DNA of 47,134 nt from Verrucomicrobiales bacterium (GTDB taxonomy: Bacteria > Verrucomicrobiota > Verrucomicrobiia > Verrucomicrobiales > DEV007): assembly GCA_028047635.1 (NCBI GenBank), contig JAOFXR010000020.1, positions 1 to 47,134 of the forward strand, written 5' to 3'. The notes under the pieces were generated by a model. It was not told the origin of the DNA, searched no databases, and was given only the letters and a program-made list of their open reading frames with translations. Below are positions 1 to 9,330 of the stretch, piece after piece (the stretch's first letter is position 1; the number at the start of each line of letters is the position of its first letter). Position numbers and translations under genes: made by a program.

Positions 1-44
1 ACACGGAGACTCAACCGGAGTGATCGAATCTCTTTTTTCCTAAG

Positions 45-1149
45 TTACCGCGCTAGAAAAATTTCCGAATCGTCGGCGACCTTACTCTCGACCGAACCAA
101 GAAGCCTGTCGCAAATACGGTGACGCTTTGTCTTCGGTTTTAAGGTGAGTGAAAGCAAATTCGTATGCTCTCGCTCAATTTCGCCGGAAGTCGGAATCTC
201 AGTCCCGATTTCCGAGCCTCTGACAAGGCCGTCTTCACGATGCCAACGTTCGATGCAGCGAATAAAGAGATCTGCAGCAGGCTCGAAACGCGCATGTTCA
301 TCAGCTTCAGCTCGAAGGTATTCGTGCCAAACACCGTTCATCGCAAAACCGCAGCTGGCCGCGAGGACATCTTCCTCGTTGCTGAGAAATGCCAACTGCA
401 TACCCAGGTCACTGTCTTTTGACGCTTCACCGAGCGCGCAAAATAATTGAAAATCGAGTTCGGGAAGCTCGGCCCCTTCAGCCTTGCAGCGCGCAAAAAA
501 CTCAAACGCATTCGCGAGATCATTCACCCGCATTTCACACCCTCTGAGAACCGTAAGCCGGTCCATGGGGAATCTCTGATTCAAAAATATGCCCGCCTGA
601 CGTAGACGGATCGCCCCGGAATCATTGAGCGATTGGAGATAACTCTCGCCCCCTTCTTTCAAGCTTGAAGGAATCGCTGCTACCGGCGTCACGGGCCACA
701 TACTTCCAGCCCTCTTCATTTTCCTCTACTGCACGAATCGATTCGTGAATAAGACTTCCCTCGCTGACAGAGCGAAAATGTAATTTATAACCGTTTCTAA
801 ATTTCCGCACCCAACTACTCGCTCGAGCGACGAGCTCAGCCGCAACGGTGGGATTTGCCGCAACCATATCGTTGCAGGGACTGATTTCGTCAGCAGCGAG
901 GTGTAGTTTAGCCCCCACGCGATAACAGGGCAGAATTGCGACGATCCCCTTTTCATCGACGAGTGTGAAGACCAGCATTTCATCGATCCACTCGCTCCAG
1001 CGGTGGAAAAAGGCCTGAACCCACCCAAACGTTTGAAAAGGAGACGTATCAGACTGAACGAGACGATTCCAACCGTGCTCGATGCGATCCATCGATCTCA
1101 GATCTGAAATGACCTTCATATGCATGGCCACCTGTGAAAAGTCACGCAT
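45..1149 (-). pseudogene. CelD/BcsL-like GNAT (FemAB-type) acetyltransferase, frameshifted
   Basis: Two overlapping minus-strand reading frames together resemble one protein of the CelD/BcsL acetyltransferase family (Acetyltransf_6), which transfers acyl groups in exopolysaccharide or cell-envelope metabolism. The upstream frame (1149 to 622) has the family N-terminus, including SPFQTFGWVQAFFHRW and a region on evaluating the status quo of the local protein (LVDEKGIVAILPCYRV). The downstream frame (about 660 to 45) has the C-terminal GNAT-like half. The frames join cleanly if one G is removed from the G5 run on the minus strand (plus-strand C5 at 649-653), giving ...KLERRGESYLQSL and a protein of about 367 residues, normal for the family. 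The start may be 1149 or the internal Met at 1119. Family assignment is by pattern recognition. Whether the extra base is real or a sequencing error cannot be told from the sequence. Confidence 0.6.
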
Positions 1150-1349
1150 AGCACCGATCCCCGGAGGATGATGTAATCCGGAATAATTCCGTTCTGTAAT
1201 CGCCGAATTTCTCAGGTCCTGCTAATCATCGTTTAAGATATTCTGCACCGGTTCGGTGTGTGTTCTCAGGCAATTCACTTCTCAATAATTTCAGCCTTCG
1301 CGAAAAATTCGAATGATACGGGATTTACCACTGCCCCGAACGACAGCGG

Positions 1350-3209
1350 CTACGGCAGGTTAATAGGTCCTTCCGACTCCGCCGGCTCAACCTTTACAGG
1401 CTCGTACCCGTCATCGGTTTCCGGCTCAATCACCAGGCTGATTAACTGATCTCCGGCCGACGGTGCCGTTGATCCCGGTGTGACAACAATGAGCCCTCCT
1501 GAAGGAGTAATCCGAAACAGTATCGTTGCCGAGTCTCCGTAGAGCTTCTCAAATGACTCGATAGTGAAAGATTCATTCAGAGAGGTGCACTTCACAACCG
1601 CACCCGCTTTTTTCTGCTTCTCAAACTCTGCCGCGGTCAACGAAGTATTCCCGATGAGGCGTCCGTTGTATTCAGTCGAAGAGGATTTCCGTTCAGATTC
1701 CTCCACATCTTCCGGCTTGATTTGGAAGACATGAGAAATGCCGAGGGTGTGCCCCAAACTGACACAGGCTAGCGTGTTGACTTGATCATTACCTGTCGCG
1801 GCGACCATGCTACCAATCCCAACGAGGTCGAGTTCTTCCGCCGCAAAATCAGAGAGAACATTCGCGTTTACCGCCGGCACCCCTGCCATTCTGGCATCCC
1901 GGGTCGGGCCGTAGTTGGTGTCCATCATCAGAACCCGAAAGCCAGCGTCTTGAATCGCCTTCGCGGCCTCGATAGACCAGTTCTTAATACCAATAAAGAG
2001 CACCCCTTGAGGATTCTTCGTCGCAAGGCCGAGCTTTCGAGCCACAATCCCCGCAAGAAGTCCGTAGAAAGCCACCGTCCCGACAATCACGGCATACACG
2101 ATAGGAACAATCCGGGAGGCTTCAGCCGCATACTCGGTGTGCTCCGCCAAATCGAGAGCAAAGACCGAGGAAACCGCCGCCGCTACAATACCCCGGGGCG
2201 CCATCATCGAGAGAAAAACCTTCTCCTTAATCGATACATTCTTAAGTCCGATCGTGCTGATGAACACCGAGGCAGGACGAATCACAACAATCAAGGCGAG
2301 AAGAAAGAGCAAGGCCTCTTTCCAAACGAGCACAAAATCATCGACCCCGATCCTGCCCCCGAGGACGATGAAAAGACAAGAGATGAGCACCGTTCTTAAG
2401 ACCTCCTTAAATTCGACGACATGACGAATTTTGGCCCGGTGTTGATTTGCCAGGCCAATACCGATGATGGTAACGGTCAGCAAACCTGACTCATGTTGAA
2501 TCCAATTCGAAATTGTAAACAATGCCAATCCAACCGTGAGGACGACAACACTTTGTAAAAAGTCGGGAACCCAGTGTTTGCTGAGTGCATAGGAAAGCGC
2601 CCACGCCGCGATATAACCCAGCCCCACTCCAACGAGTAGTGTTTTACCCAGCCCTAAAGCTACGCCAACCCAGCCCATCTGCCCGTGGCCATGCCCGAAA
2701 AAGACACCAAAGACAAGGACAGCGAGAATAGCTCCCACCGGATCGATCACGATACCTTCCCATTTTAAAATGGAATTCACGGATCGGCTCGGCTTGATCG
2801 TCTTCAAGATTGGCCCAATCACCGTTGGGCCGGTGACGACAACGAGTGCGGCAACCAGAAGTGCAACCGGCCAGCTAAAGCCGGCCAAAAAGTGCGCCGC
2901 AACCGCAGAAAGCCCTAAAGTCACGAGAGACCCTGGCCCGACTAATCGAAAAACGGCAGGCCCTGCTTCTTTCAGTTCTGAAAACCGGAGCGTCAATCCA
3001 CCTTCAAGGAGAATGACTGCTACCGACAAAGAGACGAGAGCAAAGAGCGTTTCCACGTCAATGATCGCCGTCTGATCGTAGAGCATTCCCGCTCCAAAAC
3101 CGAAAGCTAACAGGAGCAGAATGGATGGCAACTTCAACTTCCAGGCAAGCCACTGGGCACCGATGCCTAGAGCTAAAACTGAAGTAAAAAAGATGAGGCG
3201 TTCTTCCAT
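1350..3209 (-). CDS. Cation:proton antiporter with C-terminal RCK/TrkA-N domain
   Basis: A 619-residue membrane protein of the monovalent cation:proton antiporter superfamily, expected to exchange Na+ or K+ for H+ across the inner membrane. About twelve hydrophobic segments fill residues 1-395. Family motifs include TGPTVIGPIL (about residues 126-135), EGIVIDPVGA (151-160) and MAPRGIVAAAVSS (336-348). From about residue 400 a Rossmann-like RCK/TrkA-N domain follows (VLFIGIKNWSIEAAKAI, then a TGNDQVNTLA strand-loop), which in this family binds nucleotide and gates transport. A last region near residues 510-610 may be a TrkA-C-like module. The start was set at 3209 (MEERLIFF) because the longer frame to 3275 adds a non-hydrophobic stretch and would leave only 9 bp to the divergent channel gene. 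The exact ion is not determined. Confidence 0.88.
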   Translation of the reverse strand: MEERLIFFTSVLALGIGAQWLAWKLKLPSILLLLAFGFGAGMLYDQTAIIDVETLFALVSLSVAVILLEGGLTLRFSELKEAGPAVFRLVGPGSLVTLGLSAVAAHFLAGFSWPVALLVAALVVVTGPTVIGPILKTIKPSRSVNSILKWEGIVIDPVGAILAVLVFGVFFGHGHGQMGWVGVALGLGKTLLVGVGLGYIAAWALSYALSKHWVPDFLQSVVVLTVGLALFTISNWIQHESGLLTVTIIGIGLANQHRAKIRHVVEFKEVLRTVLISCLFIVLGGRIGVDDFVLVWKEALLFLLALIVVIRPASVFISTIGLKNVSIKEKVFLSMMAPRGIVAAAVSSVFALDLAEHTEYAAEASRIVPIVYAVIVGTVAFYGLLAGIVARKLGLATKNPQGVLFIGIKNWSIEAAKAIQDAGFRVLMMDTNYGPTRDARMAGVPAVNANVLSDFAAEELDLVGIGSMVAATGNDQVNTLACVSLGHTLGISHVFQIKPEDVEESERKSSSTEYNGRLIGNTSLTAAEFEKQKKAGAVVKCTSLNESFTIESFEKLYGDSATILFRITPSGGLIVVTPGSTAPSAGDQLISLVIEPETDDGYEPVKVEPAESEGPINLP

Positions 3210-3284
3210 TAGAGAAATTGGGGGCGGCTGTAAAAAAGAGATTTTCGCTCCAGCACTAACAATGAAACAACTCAATACACTGGC

Positions 3285-5093
3285 ATGATTCAGCGTTCAA
3301 TGAGAAGATACAGCATGCCTCTCCTTTCGGTCACAGTGAAAACAGCCACCTTGAAGGTCTTCCTAATCCTACTTTTCACTCTTCCCACGGTCAGCCAGGA
3401 TCAAGCAAGACAGGTTGAAAATGAGGCAACTGAATCCGCCTTAACAGATACGGAGAACGCTCCGAGACAAACCTCTGATGCGGAAAAATCAGTCGAAGCT
3501 CTCTCCTCGGTTCTCGAATCAATCGAGACCAATCAGAAGAGAATAGAAGAACTCACCGGTGATCTCGCCAAAGCCCCCGAGGTCGAGAAAGAGAACATCA
3601 ACAATGAAATCAGAGCACTCACTGAAGTCAGGGAAGACCTGCAATCGGATTTCGAAACGATCGCCACTGGTATCGATACCGATGAGTATGATGAATCAAC
3701 AGAAGAGAGCTTTGTCCTCGGCGATGAGCTGGACAGTATTCTCGAGCCCATCATCGCGGAATTAAAAGATCTCACCGAGAAACCGCGCGAAATCGAAGCG
3801 CTTCGAAGCGATCTGGCCAGTTGGCGGAAGCGCCTCGTCACGACGGAAACGGCTCTTATTAACCTGAGCAGCATCCCCTCAACCACTGCAGGGGAACTCC
3901 AGAATAACTTAGCTGAAACCCGGCAAAAATGGACTGAGCGGAAAAATCAGGCCGAAAACCGAATCCAGGCCATCACCTACCAACTTGAGCAAGCCGAGCG
4001 GAACAGGCCGTCTTTCATCACTACGATCAGCGAGAGCTTCCGTGGATTCTTTCGCAGCCGGGGACGTAATTTTCTTCTCTGCCTCTTCGTTTTCTTCCTC
4101 ACCTTTTTCCTTTTCCGATTTCTACACCAGCGACTTGATCGTTTAAGTCCGTGGCGCCGCAAAGGCCAGCGCCCGTTCTACATACGCCTCATTGATGTAG
4201 GACTGAACGTCTTTTCCTTCATCGGAGCCGTCGTGGCATCGCTTATCGTTCTCTACGCAACCGGTGACTGGGTTCTCATGGGCCTCGCCATCATCATTCT
4301 CTTCGGCGTCATTCTCGCTGCCAAAAACAGCCTTCCTAAATTCTATGATCATGCTCGAATACTGCTCAACCTCGGAGAAGTGCGTGAAGGAGAGCGAGTC
4401 ATCTTAAACGGTCTCCCATGGCGAATCGAACGACTCAGCTTTTATTCCATTTTGAAAAATGATCAACTTCGCGGCGGCATTATCAGGCTGCCGGTAAAAG
4501 TGCTGGGAGACTGCATTTCACGTCCTATCAGCGAAGAAGGTGAAATGTGGTTTCCCTGCAACGAAGGAGACTGGGTTGACCTACCCGACGAAGGCCGGGG
4601 GAGGATCATCGCGCAAACGCCTGAGTATGTTCAAATGGTAAAGCTCGGTGGCGCAAAAATAACCATCCCCACGATCGACTTTCTCTCAAAAGCGCCGAAA
4701 AACCTCTCTCAGAATTTCCGGATCAAATCGACGTTTGGGATCGATTACAAGCATCAGGCAGATTGCACCGACAAGATCCCCGAAACACTTTGGGCATACA
4801 TCACCAAGGGAATTTACACGATCATTGATGACCGAGAGTCGTTGCTGAGTCTGAAAGTTGAGTTTTCCTCAGCCGGCGCTTCCTCTCTTGATTACGAAAT
4901 CATTGCTGATTTCGGAGGAGAACATGCTCCGCGATACGAAATGCTTTTGCGCGCCCTGCAACGCCTCGCAGTCGAATGCTCCAATGAAAACGGATGGGAA
5001 ATCCCCTTCACGCAGATCACCCTGCACAATGCTTACCCGGAAGACAAAAAACCGGAAGTGCCAGAGCCCGCGCCACGGCCCAAACTCCCTTAA
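3285..5093 (+). CDS. MscS-family mechanosensitive channel with long N-terminal coiled coil
   Basis: A 602-residue protein likely to form a pressure-relief channel in the inner membrane. Residues 10-38 look like a signal peptide. Residues 60-245 are charged and rich in heptad-like Glu/Lys/Leu, predicted as a periplasmic coiled coil. Three transmembrane segments lie at about 262-280, 306-325 and 328-347. The MscS beta-domain follows (LGEVREGERVILNGLPWRIE, then RLPVKVLGD), and a soluble alpha/beta tail runs to a Pro-rich end (PEPAPRPKLP). The architecture recalls the larger MscK/YbdG-type members rather than the small MscS. It is divergent from the antiporter gene across 75 bp, so the two may share control by ion or osmotic stress; that is inference. 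Confidence 0.82.
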   Translation: MIQRSMRRYSMPLLSVTVKTATLKVFLILLFTLPTVSQDQARQVENEATESALTDTENAPRQTSDAEKSVEALSSVLESIETNQKRIEELTGDLAKAPEVEKENINNEIRALTEVREDLQSDFETIATGIDTDEYDESTEESFVLGDELDSILEPIIAELKDLTEKPREIEALRSDLASWRKRLVTTETALINLSSIPSTTAGELQNNLAETRQKWTERKNQAENRIQAITYQLEQAERNRPSFITTISESFRGFFRSRGRNFLLCLFVFFLTFFLFRFLHQRLDRLSPWRRKGQRPFYIRLIDVGLNVFSFIGAVVASLIVLYATGDWVLMGLAIIILFGVILAAKNSLPKFYDHARILLNLGEVREGERVILNGLPWRIERLSFYSILKNDQLRGGIIRLPVKVLGDCISRPISEEGEMWFPCNEGDWVDLPDEGRGRIIAQTPEYVQMVKLGGAKITIPTIDFLSKAPKNLSQNFRIKSTFGIDYKHQADCTDKIPETLWAYITKGIYTIIDDRESLLSLKVEFSSAGASSLDYEIIADFGGEHAPRYEMLLRALQRLAVECSNENGWEIPFTQITLHNAYPEDKKPEVPEPAPRPKLP

Positions 5094-5100
5094 CCGCCAT

Positions 5101-5128
5101 CCCTCAAAATATGAGGGACTAAAATTTT
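5101..5128 (+). terminator. Candidate hairpin terminator after the MscS-like gene
   Basis: Inverted repeat CCCTCA (5101-5106) and TGAGGG (5112-5117) with a 5-nt loop, followed by ACTAAAATTTT. It begins 7 bp after the stop codon of the channel gene. The T tract is short and slightly offset, so intrinsic termination is likely but not certain. Confidence 0.45.
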
Positions 5129-5162
5129 CCGAATTTTCACACGAACAGGCTCCGTGATAACG

Positions 5163-5190
5163 TTGACTTTCGTATCCTGAACTCTACACT
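5163..5190 (+). promoter_or_regulatory. Candidate sigma70-type promoter for the Deg protease pair
   Basis: TTGACT (5163-5168) and TACACT (5185-5190) are separated by 16 bp and lie about 60 bp upstream of the ATG at 5249. Match is by eye to the TTGACA/TATAAT consensus. Confidence 0.45.
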
Positions 5191-5248
5191 TCCCACTCCT
5201 CGGTATTGGCATGCATTGAGCCAAATCGGGAAGTCTTACTGAACTTAT

Positions 5249-6997
5249 ATGAAAGCCCTTCATCCTTTCTTTTCACGCTCCACACTAATCGTGAGCCTGC
5301 TTCTGGCATCGAGCACTGCCTATGTGTTTGCCCAGAAAACAGCCGCACCTGCGCCAGGACCGAGACTCGCTCCCCCGTCCAAATCTCCCGTACTGGTTCC
5401 CGGGCCGATAACACCTCCCTCGGCACCATCGGCGGATGTCACCATTTCCGAATCTCAACAGGCCGATATTTCTGAAATCGATTTTGATGCCATTGTTCGA
5501 GTCGAGGTTGACACGAAGCAGCCAAACTTTCGCGTTCCGTGGAATATCGGAGGCATGGGAAGCGGCAACGGAACCGGTTTTCTCGTTGGCCCTAATCGCT
5601 TTCTGACCAACGCACACGTAGTTAGCAACAGCCGGCTTATTTATATTAAGAAAGTCAGCGATCCCAAGCCCTACAAGGCCCGCGTCGTTAACGTCGCCCA
5701 CGACTGTGACCTCGCGCTTCTTGAGCTTGAGTCAGACACGGAGTTCGAATCCGCTTTCAAGGATCTCACTCCCCTCTTTATCGGAGGCCTTCCCAAACTG
5801 AACACGACCGTTGTTGCCGTCGGATACCCCATCGGCGGTGAGCGTATCTCCGTAACCCGCGGTGTTGTCTCACGTATCGACTTCCGCGCTTACAGTCACT
5901 CCAGCGTAGACAACCACCTTGCTATTCAGGTTGATGCCGCGATCAACCCTGGAAACTCCGGCGGCCCAGTCCTTCAAAACAACCAGGTCGTCGGCGTTGC
6001 CTTCCAGGGCTACTCCGGAAATGTTGCCCAAAACACGGGATACATGATCCCTGTTCCCGTGATCGAACGATTCCTTAAAGATGTCGAAGACGGCAGCTAT
6101 GATCATTACGTCGATATTGCGACAAGCATTCTTAATATCCTCAACCCCGCTCAGCGCCGCGCCCTTGGCCTGCCGAATGACGGAATTGGCGTCATGGTTG
6201 CCGTAGCCGACGTTTCCGGTTCAGCTGGCGGTATTCTTGAAACCAAGGACGTGCTCCTTTCCATTGAAGGTCACCCCATCGCCTCCGACGGATTCATCGA
6301 GATTGAAGGCGAGCGAGTTGATCTCAACGAAATCATCGAGCGCAAGTTCGCAGGCGACACCGTTGATTTGGAAATCTGGAGAGATGGCAGCCGCAAGGAA
6401 GTCGTCCTCGAGCTAAAGCGGTTCATCCCCTACCTCATCCAGTCGAGCCAGTATGACAAACTTCCCAACTTCGTGCTCTACGCCGGCCTTCAGTTCCAGC
6501 CACTGGATCGCAACATGATGGCAGCCCACTCGATCACAGATCTCGAAACACGCTACTTCTACAATTACTACAGCCAGGATGAGCTCTACCGCGAGCGCCC
6601 TCAGGTCATTGCGCTAACGGAAGTGCTTCCCGACACCGCCAACACCCACCTTCAGCCATACGTTCACAAGGTCATCGACAAGATTAACGGAAAGAAGATT
6701 CGCCTTCTCCAGGACGTGTTTGACGCCTTCCACGGCGATTTCCACGAAGAAGGCCACGAAGACTATCACGTCGTGCGCCTGATCGGCGAAGGTCGCCCCC
6801 TCGTTTTGAAACGAAAAGAATCAGCCATTGCTCATGAGCGGGTCAAAGCCAAATATAATGTGGGTTTCGACCACTTCATCGAAGAACCTGAAATCCTTCA
6901 GCTCAAAGGTCTTTTCGGTGAAGACGGTGAAGAAATAAACCCGGAAAAGAAAGAAGTGCCCACCGCTGAAGCCACAGAGGAAAAGAAAGCGGCCTGA
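5249..6997 (+). CDS. Deg/HtrA-like periplasmic serine protease with PDZ domains
   Basis: A 582-residue secreted trypsin-fold protease, expected to degrade or remodel damaged envelope proteins. Residues 1-28 are a signal peptide (hydrophobic core, AYVFA-Q cleavage) followed by a Pro/Ala-rich linker to about 60. The protease domain shows the full triad: His123 in FLTNAHVV, Asp154 in DCDLALLEL and Ser237 in NPGNSGGPVL. A PDZ-like domain follows near 300-405 (DVLLSIEGHPIASDG) and a third module near 430-555 resembles the C-terminal PDZ domain of plant Deg-type proteases (KVIDKINGKKIRLLQDVFDA). The tail is rich in Glu and Lys. The next gene, 51 bp downstream on the same strand, is a degenerate paralogue, so the two are probably co-transcribed and may act together. 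Confidence 0.9.
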   Translation: MKALHPFFSRSTLIVSLLLASSTAYVFAQKTAAPAPGPRLAPPSKSPVLVPGPITPPSAPSADVTISESQQADISEIDFDAIVRVEVDTKQPNFRVPWNIGGMGSGNGTGFLVGPNRFLTNAHVVSNSRLIYIKKVSDPKPYKARVVNVAHDCDLALLELESDTEFESAFKDLTPLFIGGLPKLNTTVVAVGYPIGGERISVTRGVVSRIDFRAYSHSSVDNHLAIQVDAAINPGNSGGPVLQNNQVVGVAFQGYSGNVAQNTGYMIPVPVIERFLKDVEDGSYDHYVDIATSILNILNPAQRRALGLPNDGIGVMVAVADVSGSAGGILETKDVLLSIEGHPIASDGFIEIEGERVDLNEIIERKFAGDTVDLEIWRDGSRKEVVLELKRFIPYLIQSSQYDKLPNFVLYAGLQFQPLDRNMMAAHSITDLETRYFYNYYSQDELYRERPQVIALTEVLPDTANTHLQPYVHKVIDKINGKKIRLLQDVFDAFHGDFHEEGHEDYHVVRLIGEGRPLVLKRKESAIAHERVKAKYNVGFDHFIEEPEILQLKGLFGEDGEEINPEKKEVPTAEATEEKKAA

Positions 6998-7048
6998 TCC
7001 AATCTCCATCTTCCCGGCACCCCAACCAACTTCATTACTATTTCTGCC

Positions 7049-8533
7049 ATGTCTCTTATCAAAACCTTACTTGTAACGGTTTCCTGCCTCGGACTGAGCG
7101 CCCTCTCTGCGAGCGCTCAGGATTCGTCGCCTGAAAATTCTATCGTTCGCGTGAACGCAACACTCCAGAGCTACAGCTTTCTCCGCCCCTGGGAAAAAGG
7201 TGCTCCCACCCCACGACGCGGCCTCGGGGCACTTCTCAGCGGTAATCGCGTGCTCGTCACTTCCGAAATGTGCGTGAACTCGACTTTCCTCGAACTAGAG
7301 CACCCCTCCAGTGGCGCGCGTGTTCCCGCAAAAATCGCCGGAATCGACTACGAAGCCAATTTAGCAGTTCTCGAGCCGGCCAACTCCGACTCAGCCGTTT
7401 TTGATGGACTCACTCCGCTCAAACTGAACAGTTCAACCAAAGCAGGTGACGAACTCGATGTCTGGCAGATTGAAGACAACGGAGACGGCGTCAAAACACA
7501 GGTGGAGGTGCTTCGCGTCACCGTCGGTCGCTACTTCATCCCCGATTCCGTCTTCATGATGTATCAGGTGAAGGGCTCACTCCAATCCCGCGTGAACAGC
7601 TTTACGCTCCCTGTCATCAAGGAGGGTAAGCTCGCAGGAATGCTACTCAGTTACTCCTCCAAGGAACAAACCGCCAACGTCCTTCCAACCCCCATCATTG
7701 AAAAATTCCTCGCCGATCTCGAGGACGGCGACTACAAAGGATTTCCGAATCTCGGAGTCAGTTTCGCGCAAACACTCGACGAAACGCTGCGCGACTTTGT
7801 TGGCATTGCGGAAAAAGACGGGGGCATTTTCGTTCGCAACATCGCAAAAGAAGGTTCGGCCGACAAAGCGGGAATCAAAAAGGGAGACATCATCCTTTCG
7901 ATTGGAGGCATGCCCATTGACTCACGAGGCAATTACGAGCACGCCGAATACGGAAAACTCAGTTTCTCTCACCTTGTCAGAGGCGGAGCCAAAACCGGTG
8001 ACGTGGTTAAAATTGAAGTCATTCGTGACGGAGAGCCCATGAGCATTGACGTCGAGCTCGCCAGAAAGCCACCCGAAACCTATCTCGTCGATCCCTACAT
8101 GTTTGATCGAGGTCCAAAGTATCTTATCTTCGGTGGCCTCATCTTTCAGGAGCTTACATTGCCCTACTTGCAGAGCTGGGGCGACGAATGGCAGAACCGG
8201 GCACCTTTCAAGCTCGTCCATGCCAATGCCAACCCGGAGCCATTCGAGAAAGAGGGGCGCGATAAGCTGGTCTTTCTCAGCAACGTTCTCAAAACGCCAA
8301 GTACGCTTGGCTACGAGGCGATCAACTCCGCGATCATCACCGATGTAAACGGCCAATCGATCAACAACATCCAGGATCTCGCCACAGCAATGGCGACCCC
8401 TCCTGCTGATGGTATTCACGTGATTGAATTCAGTGATTTCCCTAAGATCATCTACGTCGACGATCGTGCCTCAAAAGCAGTCAACCAACAGCTCACCAAC
8501 TACGGAATCGGACAGCTTCAGCGCCTTGAATAG
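7049..8533 (+). CDS. Secreted Deg-like pseudoprotease with PDZ domain
   Basis: A 494-residue paralogue of the preceding protease with signal peptide 1-23 (LSASA-Q). The order of domains is the same: trypsin-like fold, PDZ (GIFVRNIAKEGSADKAG, GDIILSIGGMPIDSRG at about residues 258-290) and a C-terminal PDZ-like module. The catalytic residues are not conserved. The His position of the active paralogue reads Glu73 (VLVTSEMCV), the Asp position reads Asn104 (EANLAVLE), and the GNSGG oxyanion loop is VNSFTLP, which keeps a Ser (174) but not the glycines. I infer a catalytically inactive partner, perhaps a substrate-binding or regulatory subunit. Alignment was done by eye to the upstream gene. Confidence 0.82.
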   Translation: MSLIKTLLVTVSCLGLSALSASAQDSSPENSIVRVNATLQSYSFLRPWEKGAPTPRRGLGALLSGNRVLVTSEMCVNSTFLELEHPSSGARVPAKIAGIDYEANLAVLEPANSDSAVFDGLTPLKLNSSTKAGDELDVWQIEDNGDGVKTQVEVLRVTVGRYFIPDSVFMMYQVKGSLQSRVNSFTLPVIKEGKLAGMLLSYSSKEQTANVLPTPIIEKFLADLEDGDYKGFPNLGVSFAQTLDETLRDFVGIAEKDGGIFVRNIAKEGSADKAGIKKGDIILSIGGMPIDSRGNYEHAEYGKLSFSHLVRGGAKTGDVVKIEVIRDGEPMSIDVELARKPPETYLVDPYMFDRGPKYLIFGGLIFQELTLPYLQSWGDEWQNRAPFKLVHANANPEPFEKEGRDKLVFLSNVLKTPSTLGYEAINSAIITDVNGQSINNIQDLATAMATPPADGIHVIEFSDFPKIIYVDDRASKAVNQQLTNYGIGQLQRLE

Positions 8534-8561
8534 GTCCTAAAAACTCTCGCTATAAGTCTCG

Positions 8562-8589
8562 TTGACAATTTGATCTGCGCTTTTATTGT
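8562..8589 (+). promoter_or_regulatory. Candidate promoter of the rpmH operon
   Basis: A perfect TTGACA (8562-8567) and a TATTGT (8584-8589) are spaced by 16 bp. Initiation near 8596 would give a leader of about 85 nt before the rpmH ATG. Confidence 0.55.
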
Positions 8590-8682
8590 TGCGGCCCTTC
8601 CCTCATGGTTGCGCCGATTGATGTTCAAGCGGCATTTCTAGAGACAAAAGACCGAGAATTAGACAATTTACCAATCGGAACG

Positions 8683-8868
8683 ATGAAACGGACCTATCAA
8701 CCATCCAAGCGCACACGCAAAAATCAGCACGGTTTTCGCGCACGTATGTCAACCAAAGCGGGACGCGATCTCATCAAGCGTCGTCGCCAAAAGGGACGTA
8801 AGCGCCTCATTCCTAAGGGTGCGGAGCTTCAGTACAAGCGCCACACCGTTCAGCACAACACAAAATAG
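8683..8868 (+). CDS. rpmH: 50S ribosomal protein L34
   Basis: A 61-residue very basic protein, a structural component of the large ribosomal subunit. The start [20 protein letters not shown] is the diagnostic L34 N-terminus, and [19 protein letters not shown] matches the rest of the core. A longer frame opens at 8605, but the conserved N-terminus fixes the start at 8683. The protein continues about 17 residues past the usual end of L34 ([19 protein letters not shown]), making it longer than the common 44-47 residues. First gene of the rpmH-rnpA-yidD-yidC-jag cluster. Confidence 0.96.
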   Translation: MKRTYQPSKRTRKNQHGFRARMSTKAGRDLIKRRRQKGRKRLIPKGAELQYKRHTVQHNTK

Positions 8869-8955
8869 TCGTTTTCTTCTCCCGCTTTTTAGGGAGGGAA
8901 ATGCCTGTCTATCTTGTTGTCAGACAGTTTGGGTGACCTCACCGGTTTCGGGACC

Positions 8956-9330
8956 ATGAAAATCCCCCGCACGCGTCGAATTCGATCTCGATCGGAATTT
9001 CTTTGTGTTCGCAAAGAAGGTGAGTCAATTCGCGGGAAATTCCTCGTGCTTGGTTTCTTAGCTGACGACAGCTTGGACGAACCTTTTAAGCTGGGATTGA
9101 TCACGACGAAGAAAATCGGTGGAGCAGTGGTCCGAAATCGAATAAGACGTCGTATTCGCGGAATCGTCCATCGAACAGGCGAGCGAATTCGCCCCGGATT
9201 CAGACTGGTGGTCATTGCCAGATACCGCGCCGCCGAAGCCTCTTCGGACCAGCTTGAGAAAGAGTGGAAATGGATGCTCCACCAATCAGGCCTCATGAAA
9301 CCCAGAATGGCGACTGACGGACCAACGTGA
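8956..9330 (+). CDS. rnpA: Ribonuclease P protein component
   Basis: A 124-residue basic protein that joins the M1-type RNA to form RNase P, which trims the 5' leader of precursor tRNA. The RNR motif is seen as GGAVVRNRIRRRIRGIVH (about residues 57-74), and the start ...IPRTRRIRSRSEF matches the usual 'L...FR.....G' entry of RnpA. The start at 8956 was chosen over 8914 because the upstream residues do not resemble the family. Its stop overlaps the GTG start of yidD by 4 bp (GTGA), which suggests translational coupling. Confidence 0.92.
   Translation: MKIPRTRRIRSRSEFLCVRKEGESIRGKFLVLGFLADDSLDEPFKLGLITTKKIGGAVVRNRIRRRIRGIVHRTGERIRPGFRLVVIARYRAAEASSDQLEKEWKWMLHQSGLMKPRMATDGPT

Noticed and set aside
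1150-1349. Gap between the acetyltransferase and antiporter genes
   Set aside because: No convincing gene or RNA; a 63-codon open frame here overlaps the antiporter end and lacks any motif.
1782-2399. Long open frame antisense to the antiporter gene
   Set aside because: It mirrors a strongly supported membrane-protein gene and has a basic, low-complexity composition.
8605-8682. Extended start of rpmH
   Set aside because: L34 begins with the conserved MKRTYQPS at 8683.
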